DNA of 64,000 bases from Mycolicibacterium komanii (GTDB taxonomy: Bacteria; Actinomycetota; Actinomycetes; Mycobacteriales; Mycobacteriaceae), in NCBI RefSeq assembly GCF_001050035.1, contig NZ_CVTA01000022.1:276084-340083 (forward strand), written 5' to 3'. The notes under the pieces were generated by a model. It was not told where the DNA came from and did no database searches. It saw only the letters and a list, made by a program, of their open reading frames with translations. The position numbers were made by a program, and so were the translations under genes. The number at the start of each line of letters is the position of its first letter. Positions within the stretch are counted from its first letter, which is position 1. This document shows positions 41,555 through 49,910 of the stretch, piece by piece.

Positions 41555-43089
41555 TGGCGCAAACCTATTGGGGTTTGATCCAAGCGGCGGCCCAGAACCA
41601 CCCCGACCGCGTCGTACTCGTCGACGACTACGGTCGCAGCCTGACGAACAGCCAGTTGCACGATGCTGCGGAGCGCACCGCCGCCGCGCTGTTCGAACGC
41701 GGGGTCACCAGAGGCACCGTGGTGACGTGGCAGTTGCCGACCACCCTCGAGACGATGGTGGTGATGGTGTCCCTGACCCGTCTCGGCGCGGTCCAGAACC
41801 CCGTGTTACCGATTTGGCGCGAGAGCGAAGTCCGTTTCGTCACTGCGCAGCTCGGCGCCGAGGTCTTCGTCGTTCCCGGTGTGTGGCGCGGATTCGACCA
41901 TGTCGCGCTCGCCGACGAGCTGACACGTGAGCGCCCGATGACGGTCGTGGTGGTCGACCACAGCCCTCCGGTCACCGGGGGACTCCGGCTGCCGACGGGT
42001 GATCCGGCGCTTCTGCCGGCGCCGCCGACGGACGCCGAGGATGCGCGGTGGGTGTACTACTCGTCGGGCACAACCGCGGCGCCGAAGGGTATCCGGCACT
42101 GTGACCGCTCGGTGATCGCCGGGTCGGCCGGGGTGGTCGGCATGTTCGGCGCCTCGAACAGCGATGTCAACCCGATCGCGTTTCCGGTCTCGCACATCGG
42201 CGGCGCCGCGATGCTGGCCGCCAGCCTGCTGACCGGTATGCGCCTGGTCCTGTTCGACACCTTCGATCCGGTCTCCACTCCGAAAGCGGTGGCCGCGCAC
42301 CGTCCGACGATGCTCGGTTCGGCCACCCCGTTCTTCGTCGCCTACATGGCCGCGCAGCGGGAACACGGCGCCGAACCGCTCTTCCCCGATCTGCGCGGGT
42401 GTGTCGGGGGCGGCGCGCCCATCACACCTGAGCTGGGACGCCAGACGCGCGAGACGCTTTCGGTAGCGGGGATCGCGAATTCATGGGGCCTGACCGAGTT
42501 CCCGGTGGTGACCTCGCCGCCACCGGACGGTGAACCGGAGGTTCTCGACCACACCGTCGGACGGCCCGTCCCGGGGGTCTCGATACGCGTGGTCGACGAG
42601 AACGAGCGCGAAGTAGGGGCGGGCGAGGAAGGCGAACTGCGCCTCAAGGGTCCTCAGTGCTTCCTCGGCTACGTCGATGCGTCGCTGGACGCCGACGCCT
42701 TCGACGCCGACGGGTGGTTCCGCAGCGGTGACCGGGGCCGGATCGACAACGACGGCAACGTCGCGATCACCGGGCGCATCAAGGACGCCATCATCCGCAA
42801 CGCGGAGAACATCTCTGCGCTGGAGATCGAGGGCGTCTTGGCCAGCCATCCTGCTGTCGAGGACGTCGCGGTCATCGGAGTGCCGGATCCGCGTACCGGC
42901 GAACGGGTATGCGCGGTCGTGGTGGCAACAACCGACGTCACGCTGTCCGAACTCGCAAAGCACTGTCAGGACTTGGGTTTGAGTAGACACAAGTCACCGG
43001 AACGGCTCGAGGTCGTCGACGAGCTCCCACGCAATCTCACGGGCAAGGTTCTCAAGAACGAGTTGCGTGCGCGCTTCGCTCCGCGCTGA
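41554..43089 (+). CDS. Acyl-CoA synthetase (AMP-binding)
   Basis: 511 residues. Phosphate loop VYYSSGTTAAPKGI near residue 167 (AAPKG rather than GxPKG), A5 region IANSWGLTEFPVV, FRSGDRG, ITGRIKDAIIRNAENIS and the catalytic Lys in RNLTGKVLKNEL. ATG 41554 is coupled to the ACAD. It is the last gene of the operon; its 3' 38 nt overlap the convergent IclR gene. It would supply the CoA ester for the two ACAD subunits. Confidence 0.92.
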   Translation: MAQTYWGLIQAAAQNHPDRVVLVDDYGRSLTNSQLHDAAERTAAALFERGVTRGTVVTWQLPTTLETMVVMVSLTRLGAVQNPVLPIWRESEVRFVTAQLGAEVFVVPGVWRGFDHVALADELTRERPMTVVVVDHSPPVTGGLRLPTGDPALLPAPPTDAEDARWVYYSSGTTAAPKGIRHCDRSVIAGSAGVVGMFGASNSDVNPIAFPVSHIGGAAMLAASLLTGMRLVLFDTFDPVSTPKAVAAHRPTMLGSATPFFVAYMAAQREHGAEPLFPDLRGCVGGGAPITPELGRQTRETLSVAGIANSWGLTEFPVVTSPPPDGEPEVLDHTVGRPVPGVSIRVVDENEREVGAGEEGELRLKGPQCFLGYVDASLDADAFDADGWFRSGDRGRIDNDGNVAITGRIKDAIIRNAENISALEIEGVLASHPAVEDVAVIGVPDPRTGERVCAVVVATTDVTLSELAKHCQDLGLSRHKSPERLEVVDELPRNLTGKVLKNELRARFAPR

Positions 43090-43939
43090 CGCGCGCGATC
43101 TCATGCAGCAGCGGCTCGGCCGTGGTGCGCGTTTCGCGGATGGTCATCCGGCGTAGCGGGTGCACACCCAAGATCAATCGCACTCGGGAGTTGGAGTCGA
43201 GCACGGGAGCCGAGATCGTTGCGACCGAATGCGCGCCGCGCAGGCTTTCATCGGGCAGCATCTTGGTGGCGATGAACTCGACTCGGAGCTGGTCGACAAC
43301 CGACCGCAGATTGCCCGGTACGGAGTCATCCGACAGCGTGCCGATGGCGTGCACCGCCTCCGCGAGTGCCGGAGTCATCCGGTCGACGTCGTAACCCCGG
43401 CTGCGGGTATGCGTCAACGCGGCGCGTAGGCGGTCGGCCAGAGCCGCATCGCCCGCTGCGCCGCGTTGAACCCATGCCTCCTGTTCGGCCGCGGAATCCC
43501 AAGCAGCACAGGCAATACCGAACGGTGGCGCGTACGGGATCCGATCGTTCGGAAGCGCCGCCGGCGGCGAATTCGACGGATTCTCGAACGCCGTGATGAC
43601 CAGGTCGTCCCCGATGCGCTCCACGACAGAGGCCGCCATGCCGGTCTTCTCGGCGAGGCGTCGGATGGCACTGCGGGCGACCGCGGCGGTCGGACGCTCG
43701 GCGTCTAGCCGGGACGCGATGAGGGCCATCGCTGGGCCGAGGCTGAACTCCTTGGAGACGGGATCGCGGGTGACCCACCCGCGATTCTGGAGGCTCGTGA
43801 GGATGGCGTGAGCGGTCCCCTGAGAAAGGTCGAGACGTCGCACGACGTCGGAGAACCGCATTCCACGAGCGTCAATGCGGCTGAGTATCTCGATGATGTC
43901 GAGCACCCGCTCGGTCGGAGCTGATCCGGCCCCCTGCAC
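43052..43939 (-). CDS. IclR-family transcriptional regulator
   Basis: 295 residues. N-terminal winged HTH (RFSDVVRRLDLSQGTAHAILTSL, near residues 28-50) and a C-terminal GAF-like effector domain ending in LILGVHPLRRMT. GTG 43939 has AAAAGGAG upstream. It is divergent from the frameshifted ADH operon with a CGAAA-N6-TTTCG palindrome between them. IclR proteins commonly control a divergent catabolic operon. Its 3' end overlaps the CoA ligase by 38 nt. Confidence 0.9.
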   Translation of the reverse strand: MQGAGSAPTERVLDIIEILSRIDARGMRFSDVVRRLDLSQGTAHAILTSLQNRGWVTRDPVSKEFSLGPAMALIASRLDAERPTAAVARSAIRRLAEKTGMAASVVERIGDDLVITAFENPSNSPPAALPNDRIPYAPPFGIACAAWDSAAEQEAWVQRGAAGDAALADRLRAALTHTRSRGYDVDRMTPALAEAVHAIGTLSDDSVPGNLRSVVDQLRVEFIATKMLPDESLRGAHSVATISAPVLDSNSRVRLILGVHPLRRMTIRETRTTAEPLLHEIARVSAERSAHATRS

Positions 43940-43982
43940 CCTTGACTCCTTTTCGGCTGAATCCTACGGTGATTCTGTAATC

Positions 43983-43998
43983 CGAAAAATCGTTTTCG
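43983..43998. promoter_or_regulatory. Palindrome CGAAA-N6-TTTCG in the IclR/ADH divergent promoter
   Basis: Perfect 5-bp arms and 6-bp spacer; the same stretch can be read as GAAAA-N4-TTTTC. It sits between the IclR start (43939) and the ADH start (44036). It could be the IclR site or a member of the recurrent operator family. Confidence 0.45.
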
Positions 43999-44035
43999 AA
44001 TATTCGAGATTATCAGTCGGCGAAGGGTGCGTCCA

Positions 44036-45089
44036 TTGCGCGCAGTCGTATTGCGTTCCGGCGAATTGACCGTGCGCGAGACGGCCGACCCAGTCCCGGG
44101 TCCGAACGACCTGTTGTTGAAGACGCTGAGCACAGCGATCTGCGCGTCCGATGTCCATTTCATGGATCGTCCAGAACTCGCGCTCGACGATCCGACGGGG
44201 CGCTCTCTGTACGACGCCGACCGCGACATCGTCATGGGGCACGAATTCGTGGGCGAGGTCATCGGACACGGTCCCGGATGCGGCGACGCGTTTCCGATCG
44301 GGTCGCGGGTGACCTCAATGCCAATCCGGTTGGTGGTACGGCGGATCCGGTGGCCTGCGCATTATCGGCCAGCATCCGGAGGCGCAGGGCAGCTTCGGTG
44401 AACTTCTCGTCGTGTCGGAGGCGACCGCGAGAGTCGTCGACGGGTCCGTGTCCAGCGACGCAATCGCCCTCGTCGACGCTTTCGCCGTCGGCGAGTACTA
44501 CGTGCGTGTCGCCGATGTTCAACCCGGTGAGATCCCGATAGTCGTCGGCGCTGGCGCCATCGGCTTGTCCGCGGTCGCGGCGCTGTCTGCTCGCGGCATC
44601 GAGCCGATCATCGTCTCGGACTACAAGGCGGACCGCCGCGAAGTGGCGCGCTCCGGATTCGGCGCACACGTCCTGCATGATCCCGCCGAACGGTCTGTGT
44701 TCGACGTCTTCCGCGACGTGCGCCGGCAACGCCACATGTCCGGAACGGCGGTGGTGTTCGAATGCGTGGGAGCCCCGGGCCTCATCAACTCGCTAGTCAC
44801 GGAGGCGGAGTTCTACACCCGCATCTATTGCGCGGGCGGTTGGTATACGGGGGACACACTGGACATCACCGAAGCAACCCGCCAGGGATTGACGCTGCGT
44901 TTCGGCGGTGGGCCGATGCCGGAGGACTGGTACGGCGTACTCGATGCGGTTGTCGACGGACGCCTCGACCCGATGCCCAGCGTCGGCAGAATCATCGGCC
45001 TCGAGGAGGTACCCGATGCACTCGACGAAGCTCGCCGCTCCGACGGGCCGCCACGCATTGTCGTGCACCCGAATGGAGATGACGCGTGA
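44036..45089 (+). pseudogene. Zinc-type alcohol dehydrogenase (MDR) broken by a +1 frameshift
   Basis: The N-terminal part (TTG 44036, AAGGG upstream) reads MRAVVLRSGELTVRE, then AICASDVHF (catalytic-zinc Cys) and GHEFVGEVIG, up to VTSMPIRLV near 44335. It then runs out of frame. From about 44340 the +1-shifted frame continues as GGSGGLRIIGQHPEAQGSF and on through the Rossmann motif VVGAGAIGLS to 45089. Removing one base around 44333-44345 would restore about 350 residues, the normal MDR length. Downstream coupling (GTGA with the SnoaL-like gene) is intact. Either a sequencing error or a recent inactivation. Confidence 0.75.
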
Positions 45090-45487
45090 GTGACCGCGAC
45101 GACCTCGCCGAGTTGACGGTCCGCTATGCGACCGCGATCGACACGGAGCAGTACTCGCTGCTGACCCAGGTTTTCACCGACGACGCGCAGGTGAATTACG
45201 GCGAGGTCGGTCATTGGACGGGCGGCGCCGCTGTCGCCGAGTTCATGGAGGCGGCGCATGTCATGGCGGCCCACACCATGCACCGCGTGTCCAATCAGGC
45301 CGTCGACATCGACGGCGACACGGCCACGATGCGTACGTACGTCGACGCCTTGATCCTCCTCGAGGACGGATCGGGTGCGAATCCTGTCGGCTATTACGAC
45401 GACCATGCGGTGCGAACCACCGACGGCTGGCGAATTGCACATCGCTCCTACACGTCCGTTCGCCTGGCGGCGGTGCCGGCACCGTGA
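45086..45487 (+). CDS. SnoaL-like (NTF2-fold) protein
   Basis: 133 residues: LAELTVRYATAIDTEQYSLLTQVFTDDAQVNY is the standard start of the SnoaL-like domain, and the hydrophobic sheet ends with GWRIAHRSYTSVRL. GTG 45086 overlaps the ADH stop and its TGA overlaps the SDR GTG. Possible isomerase, dehydratase or cyclase on a pathway intermediate; no catalytic residue is certain. Confidence 0.87.
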   Translation: MSDRDDLAELTVRYATAIDTEQYSLLTQVFTDDAQVNYGEVGHWTGGAAVAEFMEAAHVMAAHTMHRVSNQAVDIDGDTATMRTYVDALILLEDGSGANPVGYYDDHAVRTTDGWRIAHRSYTSVRLAAVPAP

Positions 45488-46317
45488 CCGACATCGCCGC
45501 GAAGTATGGGCCGTGGGCACTGCTGGTCGGCGCATCCGACGGTGTCGGCGCACTGTTTGCCGAGCGTCTCGCGAGCGAGGGCGTGAATGTCACGCTCGTG
45601 GCCCGTCGCCAGCACTTGCTCGACGAGGTCGCCAAGGGAATCCGCGAACACACCAACGCCGAGACGCGGACAGTCGCCGTCGACCTCACCGAGTCTGACG
45701 CTTCGCAACGGATCATCGACGCGACCGATGACCTCGAGATTGGCATGCTCGTGTACTGCGCTGGCGGTGATCCCAATTACCAGCCCTTCCTTGCCAATCC
45801 GGTGTCCGCAGCCGAAGACCTACTGCAACGCAATTGCCTGGTATTGATGCGTTTGTGTCACCACTTCGCAGGCCAGATGGTCGAGCGGCGCAGAGGTGGC
45901 ATCGTGAACTTCACGTCGGGGGCCGCACTGGCAGGTGGCCGAAACATGGTGGCCTACGGTGGAACCAAAGCCTTCGACATGGTGTTCACCGAGGGCTTGT
46001 GGGCGGAGTTGCACGACAAGGGTGTCGATGTGCTCGGACTGGTCCTCGGCATGACAGACACCCCGGCGTTGCGAAAGTTGGAGTTCGAGCGCGGGCGCCT
46101 GGCGTCCATCGACGAAGTTCCCGAACGCCTCGTCACCGCCGCAAGCGTCGTCGACGAGGCGTTCGCCAACCTCGGTAACGGTCCGACGATCGCGACCGGC
46201 GATGACGTCCGGATGGCCTTTGAGCTCTTCAAGTCCATGTCACGCAACGAGGTGGTCCGACTGATCATGCAGATGTCCACTGACGTCATGGGTACCGACG
46301 ACCGCCAGGGAAGCTAG
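45484..46317 (+). CDS. Short-chain dehydrogenase/reductase
   Basis: 277 residues. LLVGASDGVGALFA is the nucleotide loop; NFTSGAALAGG has the Ser and YGGTK the Tyr/Lys. The C-terminus (MAFELFKSMSRNEVVRLI) is longer than in FabG-like SDRs and resembles the DltE/HSD12-type group. GTG 45484 overlaps the SnoaL-like stop (GTGA). Third gene of the IclR-divergent operon. Confidence 0.9.
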   Translation: MTDIAAKYGPWALLVGASDGVGALFAERLASEGVNVTLVARRQHLLDEVAKGIREHTNAETRTVAVDLTESDASQRIIDATDDLEIGMLVYCAGGDPNYQPFLANPVSAAEDLLQRNCLVLMRLCHHFAGQMVERRRGGIVNFTSGAALAGGRNMVAYGGTKAFDMVFTEGLWAELHDKGVDVLGLVLGMTDTPALRKLEFERGRLASIDEVPERLVTAASVVDEAFANLGNGPTIATGDDVRMAFELFKSMSRNEVVRLIMQMSTDVMGTDDRQGS

Positions 46318-46325
46318 CCACCGAG

Positions 46326-47282
46326 ATGTTCACCCTTCGCTTCGACATGCGGGCACCGTCGATCGGTGCATCCCCGACGGAGTTGTACTCCGCAGCTTGC
46401 GACATGGCGGAATGGGCGGAGACTCGAGGGTGCGTCGCGGCGGTGGTGTGCGAACATCACTGTGCCGACGACGGCTATCTACCGTCGCCCTTGCTGCTGG
46501 GCTCGGCGATCGCCGCCCGGACCAAGCAGCTCATGCTGAACTTGGTAATCCTCCTTCCGTTCTACGACGTCGCACGGCTAGCGGAAGATATGGCGGTCTT
46601 GGACCACATCAGTGGTGGGCGGGCCACCTATGTGTTCGGAATCGGTTACCGCGCACGGGAGTACGAGCATTTCGGCCTGTCGTTGTCCGAGCGTGGGAGG
46701 ATCGCGGACCAGAAGCTCGGCATGTTGCGCCGCTTGTTGGCCGGTGAGGAAGTCGAGTACGAGGGTCGCCGGATGAAGGTGACACCACGACCTCGCACAC
46801 CAGATGGCCCGATGATGAGCTGGGGTGGGGCCAGCCTCGCTGCAGCGCGTCGCGCAGGCCGAAACGGTCTTGGCCTGCTGGCCAATGGTGGAGTTCCGGA
46901 AATGCAAGAAGCCTACGAAAGTGCTTGCCGGGAGAATGGTTTCGAACCGGGATTCATGCTGATACCCGAGAAGGACGCGGCTACCAATTGCTTTGTCGCC
47001 GACGATGTCGACGCCGCCTGGGACGAGATCGGCAAGTACCTTCTCCACGATGCGATGGCGTACTCGGAATGGAACCCCGACAACAACGTTTCGGCGAATA
47101 TCACCACCGCCAAGACCGTCGAAGAGTTGCGGCACGAATCGACGTCTCACGTGATCCTGTCGCTAGACGAAGCGCGAAAGCGCCTCGCCGCGGGCGAGGT
47201 GTTCAACATCAATCCCCTTTGCGGGGGCATACCCCCGGCGATTGCGTGGCCGTACTTGAAGACATTCGCCGAGCTGGGCTAG
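46326..47282 (+). CDS. LLM-class flavin/F420 oxidoreductase
   Basis: 318 residues. VCEHHCADDGYLPSPLLLGSAI, LVILLPFYDVARLAEDMAVLD and SGGRATYVFGIGYRAREYEHFG are diagnostic of the luciferase-like fold. ATG 46326 is 8 nt after the SDR stop. The long C-terminal part (residues 200-318) with EELRHESTSHVILSLDEA is not in the minimal fold. It could be a monooxygenase or F420 reductase; it needs a reduced cofactor from elsewhere. Confidence 0.88.
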   Translation: MFTLRFDMRAPSIGASPTELYSAACDMAEWAETRGCVAAVVCEHHCADDGYLPSPLLLGSAIAARTKQLMLNLVILLPFYDVARLAEDMAVLDHISGGRATYVFGIGYRAREYEHFGLSLSERGRIADQKLGMLRRLLAGEEVEYEGRRMKVTPRPRTPDGPMMSWGGASLAAARRAGRNGLGLLANGGVPEMQEAYESACRENGFEPGFMLIPEKDAATNCFVADDVDAAWDEIGKYLLHDAMAYSEWNPDNNVSANITTAKTVEELRHESTSHVILSLDEARKRLAAGEVFNINPLCGGIPPAIAWPYLKTFAELG

Positions 47283-47295
47283 TGGAGAGGAAGAC

Positions 47296-47850
47296 ATGAG
47301 AAGCGATCGCGTGGCCTTCAACGAACAGATCGCCTTCCAGAAGTGGGAGGGCTATGCGAAACCCATCGACCGCGGCCGCCATGTGAATTTTGGTGAGAAG
47401 TTCGTTTTTGCAGCCGATTACGTGATGATGAGCCCCCATTTCAACGATGGTGCTCCCCAGACGGCGGCCGAGATGTTCTCCGACGAGGTGGCGGCGGCCA
47501 TGGCAAAGTACGCGCCCGACGGAGACATGCTCACAGCGGAATGGCGAATGTGGTGGAAGCACATGCCGGACTATCGCCTCGTCAGTCCGTTCGAATGTGT
47601 TGCCGGAGAATGGGGCTTTTCGTCCTGCGACACCTACGCGGGGACGCTCGCCGACGGCACGGTGTTGAAACTGCGCGAGTGGGACTACATCTGGGTCAAC
47701 GAGAAGGGCGAGGTCACACGTTGGGACTGGTTCGTCGACCCCGATAAGTGGGAACAGTTGCTGGGACTCATCGGGCTCGATCCCAAGGGTTTGACCAGTC
47801 AGCAGTACACGGTCAACTTCTTGCGGGAGGGTGGCGCGGGCGCGCGGTGA
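47296..47850 (+). CDS. Hypothetical protein, possible NTF2-like fold
   Basis: 184 residues, rich in Trp and aromatic residues (AEWRMWWKHMPDYRLVSPF, LREWDYIWVNEKGEVTRWDWF). The strand pattern, one N-terminal helix then curved sheet strands ending in WDWFVDP, suggests a SnoaL/NTF2-like fold, but I do not recognise the family. ATG 47296 has an excellent GGAGAGGAAG upstream, 13 nt after the LLM stop. It ends the operon and is convergent with the amidohydrolase. Confidence 0.75.
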   Translation: MRSDRVAFNEQIAFQKWEGYAKPIDRGRHVNFGEKFVFAADYVMMSPHFNDGAPQTAAEMFSDEVAAAMAKYAPDGDMLTAEWRMWWKHMPDYRLVSPFECVAGEWGFSSCDTYAGTLADGTVLKLREWDYIWVNEKGEVTRWDWFVDPDKWEQLLGLIGLDPKGLTSQQYTVNFLREGGAGAR

Positions 47851-47899
47851 ACGACTGCTTCGGCAGGCGCCCGGAGTTCCGTCGCCCCGCTCGTACCCG

Positions 47900-49075
47900 C
47901 TAAACGCCGATCAATTGCTTGAGGTTTGCGCCCATCACCCGGGCCGTGGTCTCTGCGGGCAGACCCTCGAGTTCTTTGACGAAGTCCGCGGGCTCCGCGA
48001 GGCCCTCTGGATGCGGGTAGTCCGAACCGAACATCACGCGGTCCGCACCGAGGATGTCGATGAGGTGCGACATGTCTTCCTCGTGGAACGGGTTCACCCA
48101 GACATGCCTGCGGAAGACGTCGCTGGGATGCTCGCTGAAGTCGTACGGCCGCTTGTGGTACACGCGGTCGAAGACATCCAACAAGCGGTGCGCCCAGGAA
48201 CCCCCGTTCTCGATCACCCCGATGCGTACCCCGGGGAAGCGCTCGAACACGCCGTGAGCGATGAAGGCTGCGAGGGTATCGAAGATATTCCGGCTCTCTT
48301 CGTAGATGAAACCGCGGAGCTTGCTCAGCGCGAATCCGTTGAACTCCGCTGGGTCCTCCCAGTCGTCGACGTAGCGCTCATAGCCGGAGTCCGAATTGTG
48401 CATCTGCACCGAGATGCCCGACGACTCGACCAGCCCCCAGAAGTCATCGAACTCGGGCAGGGCGGCCGAGCGCGACGTGCCGTCGTCGCGCGGGACCGGG
48501 GCCGGACGGATCAGTACCGTCCTGACGCCGTTGTCCAGGCACCATTCGAGCTCTTTGACACCCAGCGCCGGATCGTTGAGCGAGATGGCCGGGACGGGGA
48601 AGATCCGGTTCTGGTAGTTGAACGTCCAGTCGTCGAGCAGCCAGCGGTTGAACGCGTGAGTGATTGCGTGGGTGAGTTCGGTATCCGACTTCGTGCGTTC
48701 CTCGAGCATGCCCGCCGTGGTCGGGAACATCACCGCGCCATCGACGCCCTGGCGATCCATCAACGCCAGGCGCAGGTCGGGGCGGCGGAACTCGTCGGGA
48801 CATCTGATGGGCGCGGCCAGCTCCCTCAGTGTCTTGCCTTCCGGATTGATGCCCCGGAAGTAATCGGCCCATGCGCCCGGCTTCGGGATCACCTCGTAGG
48901 TCGGATTGGGGATGGTTTCGGTGATCTGACCAAGGATCTGTAGTTTCTTGCGGCCCTTGATGTCGACGAATTTCAATGCCTCCGAGTACTTCTCGGGCAG
49001 ATACCGCGTGTAGGCGTCGATGGTCTCGTACATGTGGTTGTCGGCATCCCACACCTCGAACTGTTTGGCGCTCAC
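47900..49075 (-). CDS. Amidohydrolase-2 family enzyme (PF04909 type)
   Basis: 391 residues. First motif WDADNHMYE (Asp10, Asp12, His14), a central QMHNSDSGY, and GSDYPHPEG (Asp352). It is highly similar in layout to the 33960-35156 gene (TxxNPTxE, SGY, LPEFDxFW), so the two are paralogues. GTG 49075 has GAGAGGAG upstream. An exact GAGAA-N6-TTCTC lies 57 nt upstream. It appears monocistronic. Confidence 0.9.
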   Translation of the reverse strand: MSAKQFEVWDADNHMYETIDAYTRYLPEKYSEALKFVDIKGRKKLQILGQITETIPNPTYEVIPKPGAWADYFRGINPEGKTLRELAAPIRCPDEFRRPDLRLALMDRQGVDGAVMFPTTAGMLEERTKSDTELTHAITHAFNRWLLDDWTFNYQNRIFPVPAISLNDPALGVKELEWCLDNGVRTVLIRPAPVPRDDGTSRSAALPEFDDFWGLVESSGISVQMHNSDSGYERYVDDWEDPAEFNGFALSKLRGFIYEESRNIFDTLAAFIAHGVFERFPGVRIGVIENGGSWAHRLLDVFDRVYHKRPYDFSEHPSDVFRRHVWVNPFHEEDMSHLIDILGADRVMFGSDYPHPEGLAEPADFVKELEGLPAETTARVMGANLKQLIGV

Positions 49076-49131
49076 CCGTCGACTCCTCTCGGACCATGCC
49101 TCCCGCAACGGTAACGATGTTATCGCAGAAA

Positions 49132-49147
49132 GAGAAGACAGATTCTC
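49132..49147. promoter_or_regulatory. Operator candidate GAGAA-N6-TTCTC (exact)
   Basis: Exact copy (GAGAAGACAGATTCTC) in the 105-nt gap between the TetR stop and the amidohydrolase start, upstream of the latter. GATAACA on the minus strand, just downstream, could form its -10. Confidence 0.65.
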
Positions 49148-49180
49148 ACCGGGCTCGTTACGCGACGGGAACCGCTTACC

Positions 49181-49729
49181 TCAATTGAAGGCCGGAGCCA
49201 CGAACCGTCTGAGCATCTCCCGCTCCGTGCCGGGGTCTGAGGGAGGCCAGAACGCCAACGACACGACGATGCGCACAATCCATTGCGCCGCCAGCGGATC
49301 GTCACCGGTGATGCCGGTGAGGTCGGCGGCGAGGTGGCTGAGCATGGGAGACGAGTGGAGGTCGGTCAATCCCGGCGCCTTCGGTGCGTGGAGCGCGAGC
49401 TTGCGAATCGGGTCGGATCTGATCTGCTCGAGGGCGACGTCGATGGCGGCAGTGACACGATCTGCGCCGCTGAGGTCGTCGACTGCGTGCCGGACCGTCT
49501 CGATCACGCCGGCCGCGAGCCGCATCAGAACCGCGTCCCGAATCTCGGCTTTCCCTCCCGCATACCGGTACACGGTCGCCCGCGAACAGTGCAACCGCGC
49601 GGCGAGCTTGTCGATGTCGAGGGCATCGAGCCCGTCGGAGATGACCAGCTCGGTGGCGGCGGCATGGATCCGGTCTGCCGCCGCGGTGCGGCGGTCGCGG
49701 CCCATCACCCAGTCGTCGGGCACCGGCAC
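49181..49729 (-). CDS. TetR-family transcriptional regulator
   Basis: 182 residues, short for the family. HTH: IDKLAARLHCSRATVYRY near residues 39-56, followed by AGGKAEIRDAVL. GTG 49729 is used; GTG 49723 has slightly better spacing from AGGAGG. It is divergent from the P450 across a gap with a perfect 14-bp palindrome at 49758-49771 and a hairpin at 49835-49858. It probably controls itself and that P450. Confidence 0.9.
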   Translation of the reverse strand: MPVPDDWVMGRDRRTAAADRIHAAATELVISDGLDALDIDKLAARLHCSRATVYRYAGGKAEIRDAVLMRLAAGVIETVRHAVDDLSGADRVTAAIDVALEQIRSDPIRKLALHAPKAPGLTDLHSSPMLSHLAADLTGITGDDPLAAQWIVRIVVSLAFWPPSDPGTEREMLRRFVAPAFN

Positions 49730-49757
49730 CAGCCTCCTCGTCCGAGAACGACCATGA

Positions 49758-49771
49758 TCTCAGATCTGAGA
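49758..49771. promoter_or_regulatory. Perfect 14-bp palindrome TCTCAGATCTGAGA
   Basis: Continuous 7-bp-arm palindrome 29 nt upstream of the TetR start, a typical autoregulatory operator position. It differs from the GAGAA-N6-TTCTC sites, so this TetR probably has its own specificity. Confidence 0.6.
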
Positions 49772-49834
49772 CAAACTACGGAGCACATTCCAGCATTTCC
49801 GCAGCTTGCGGCAATACAGTGAGACATCCGCGCG

Positions 49835-49858
49835 CGAAATCGCTAATAGCGCATTTCG
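49835..49858. promoter_or_regulatory. Extended inverted repeat in front of the P450
   Basis: CGAAAT-CGCTA-A-TAGCG-c-ATTTCG: nearly perfect 11-bp arms with one unpaired base and a 1-nt centre. It lies 52 nt before the P450 start and could be a second operator or an mRNA hairpin in the 5' leader. Confidence 0.45.
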
Positions 49859-49910
49859 ACTTCGTCTTCATCCGTTGACGCGATGCGAGGTCGTCGCTCA
49901 GCGTTGGGGC

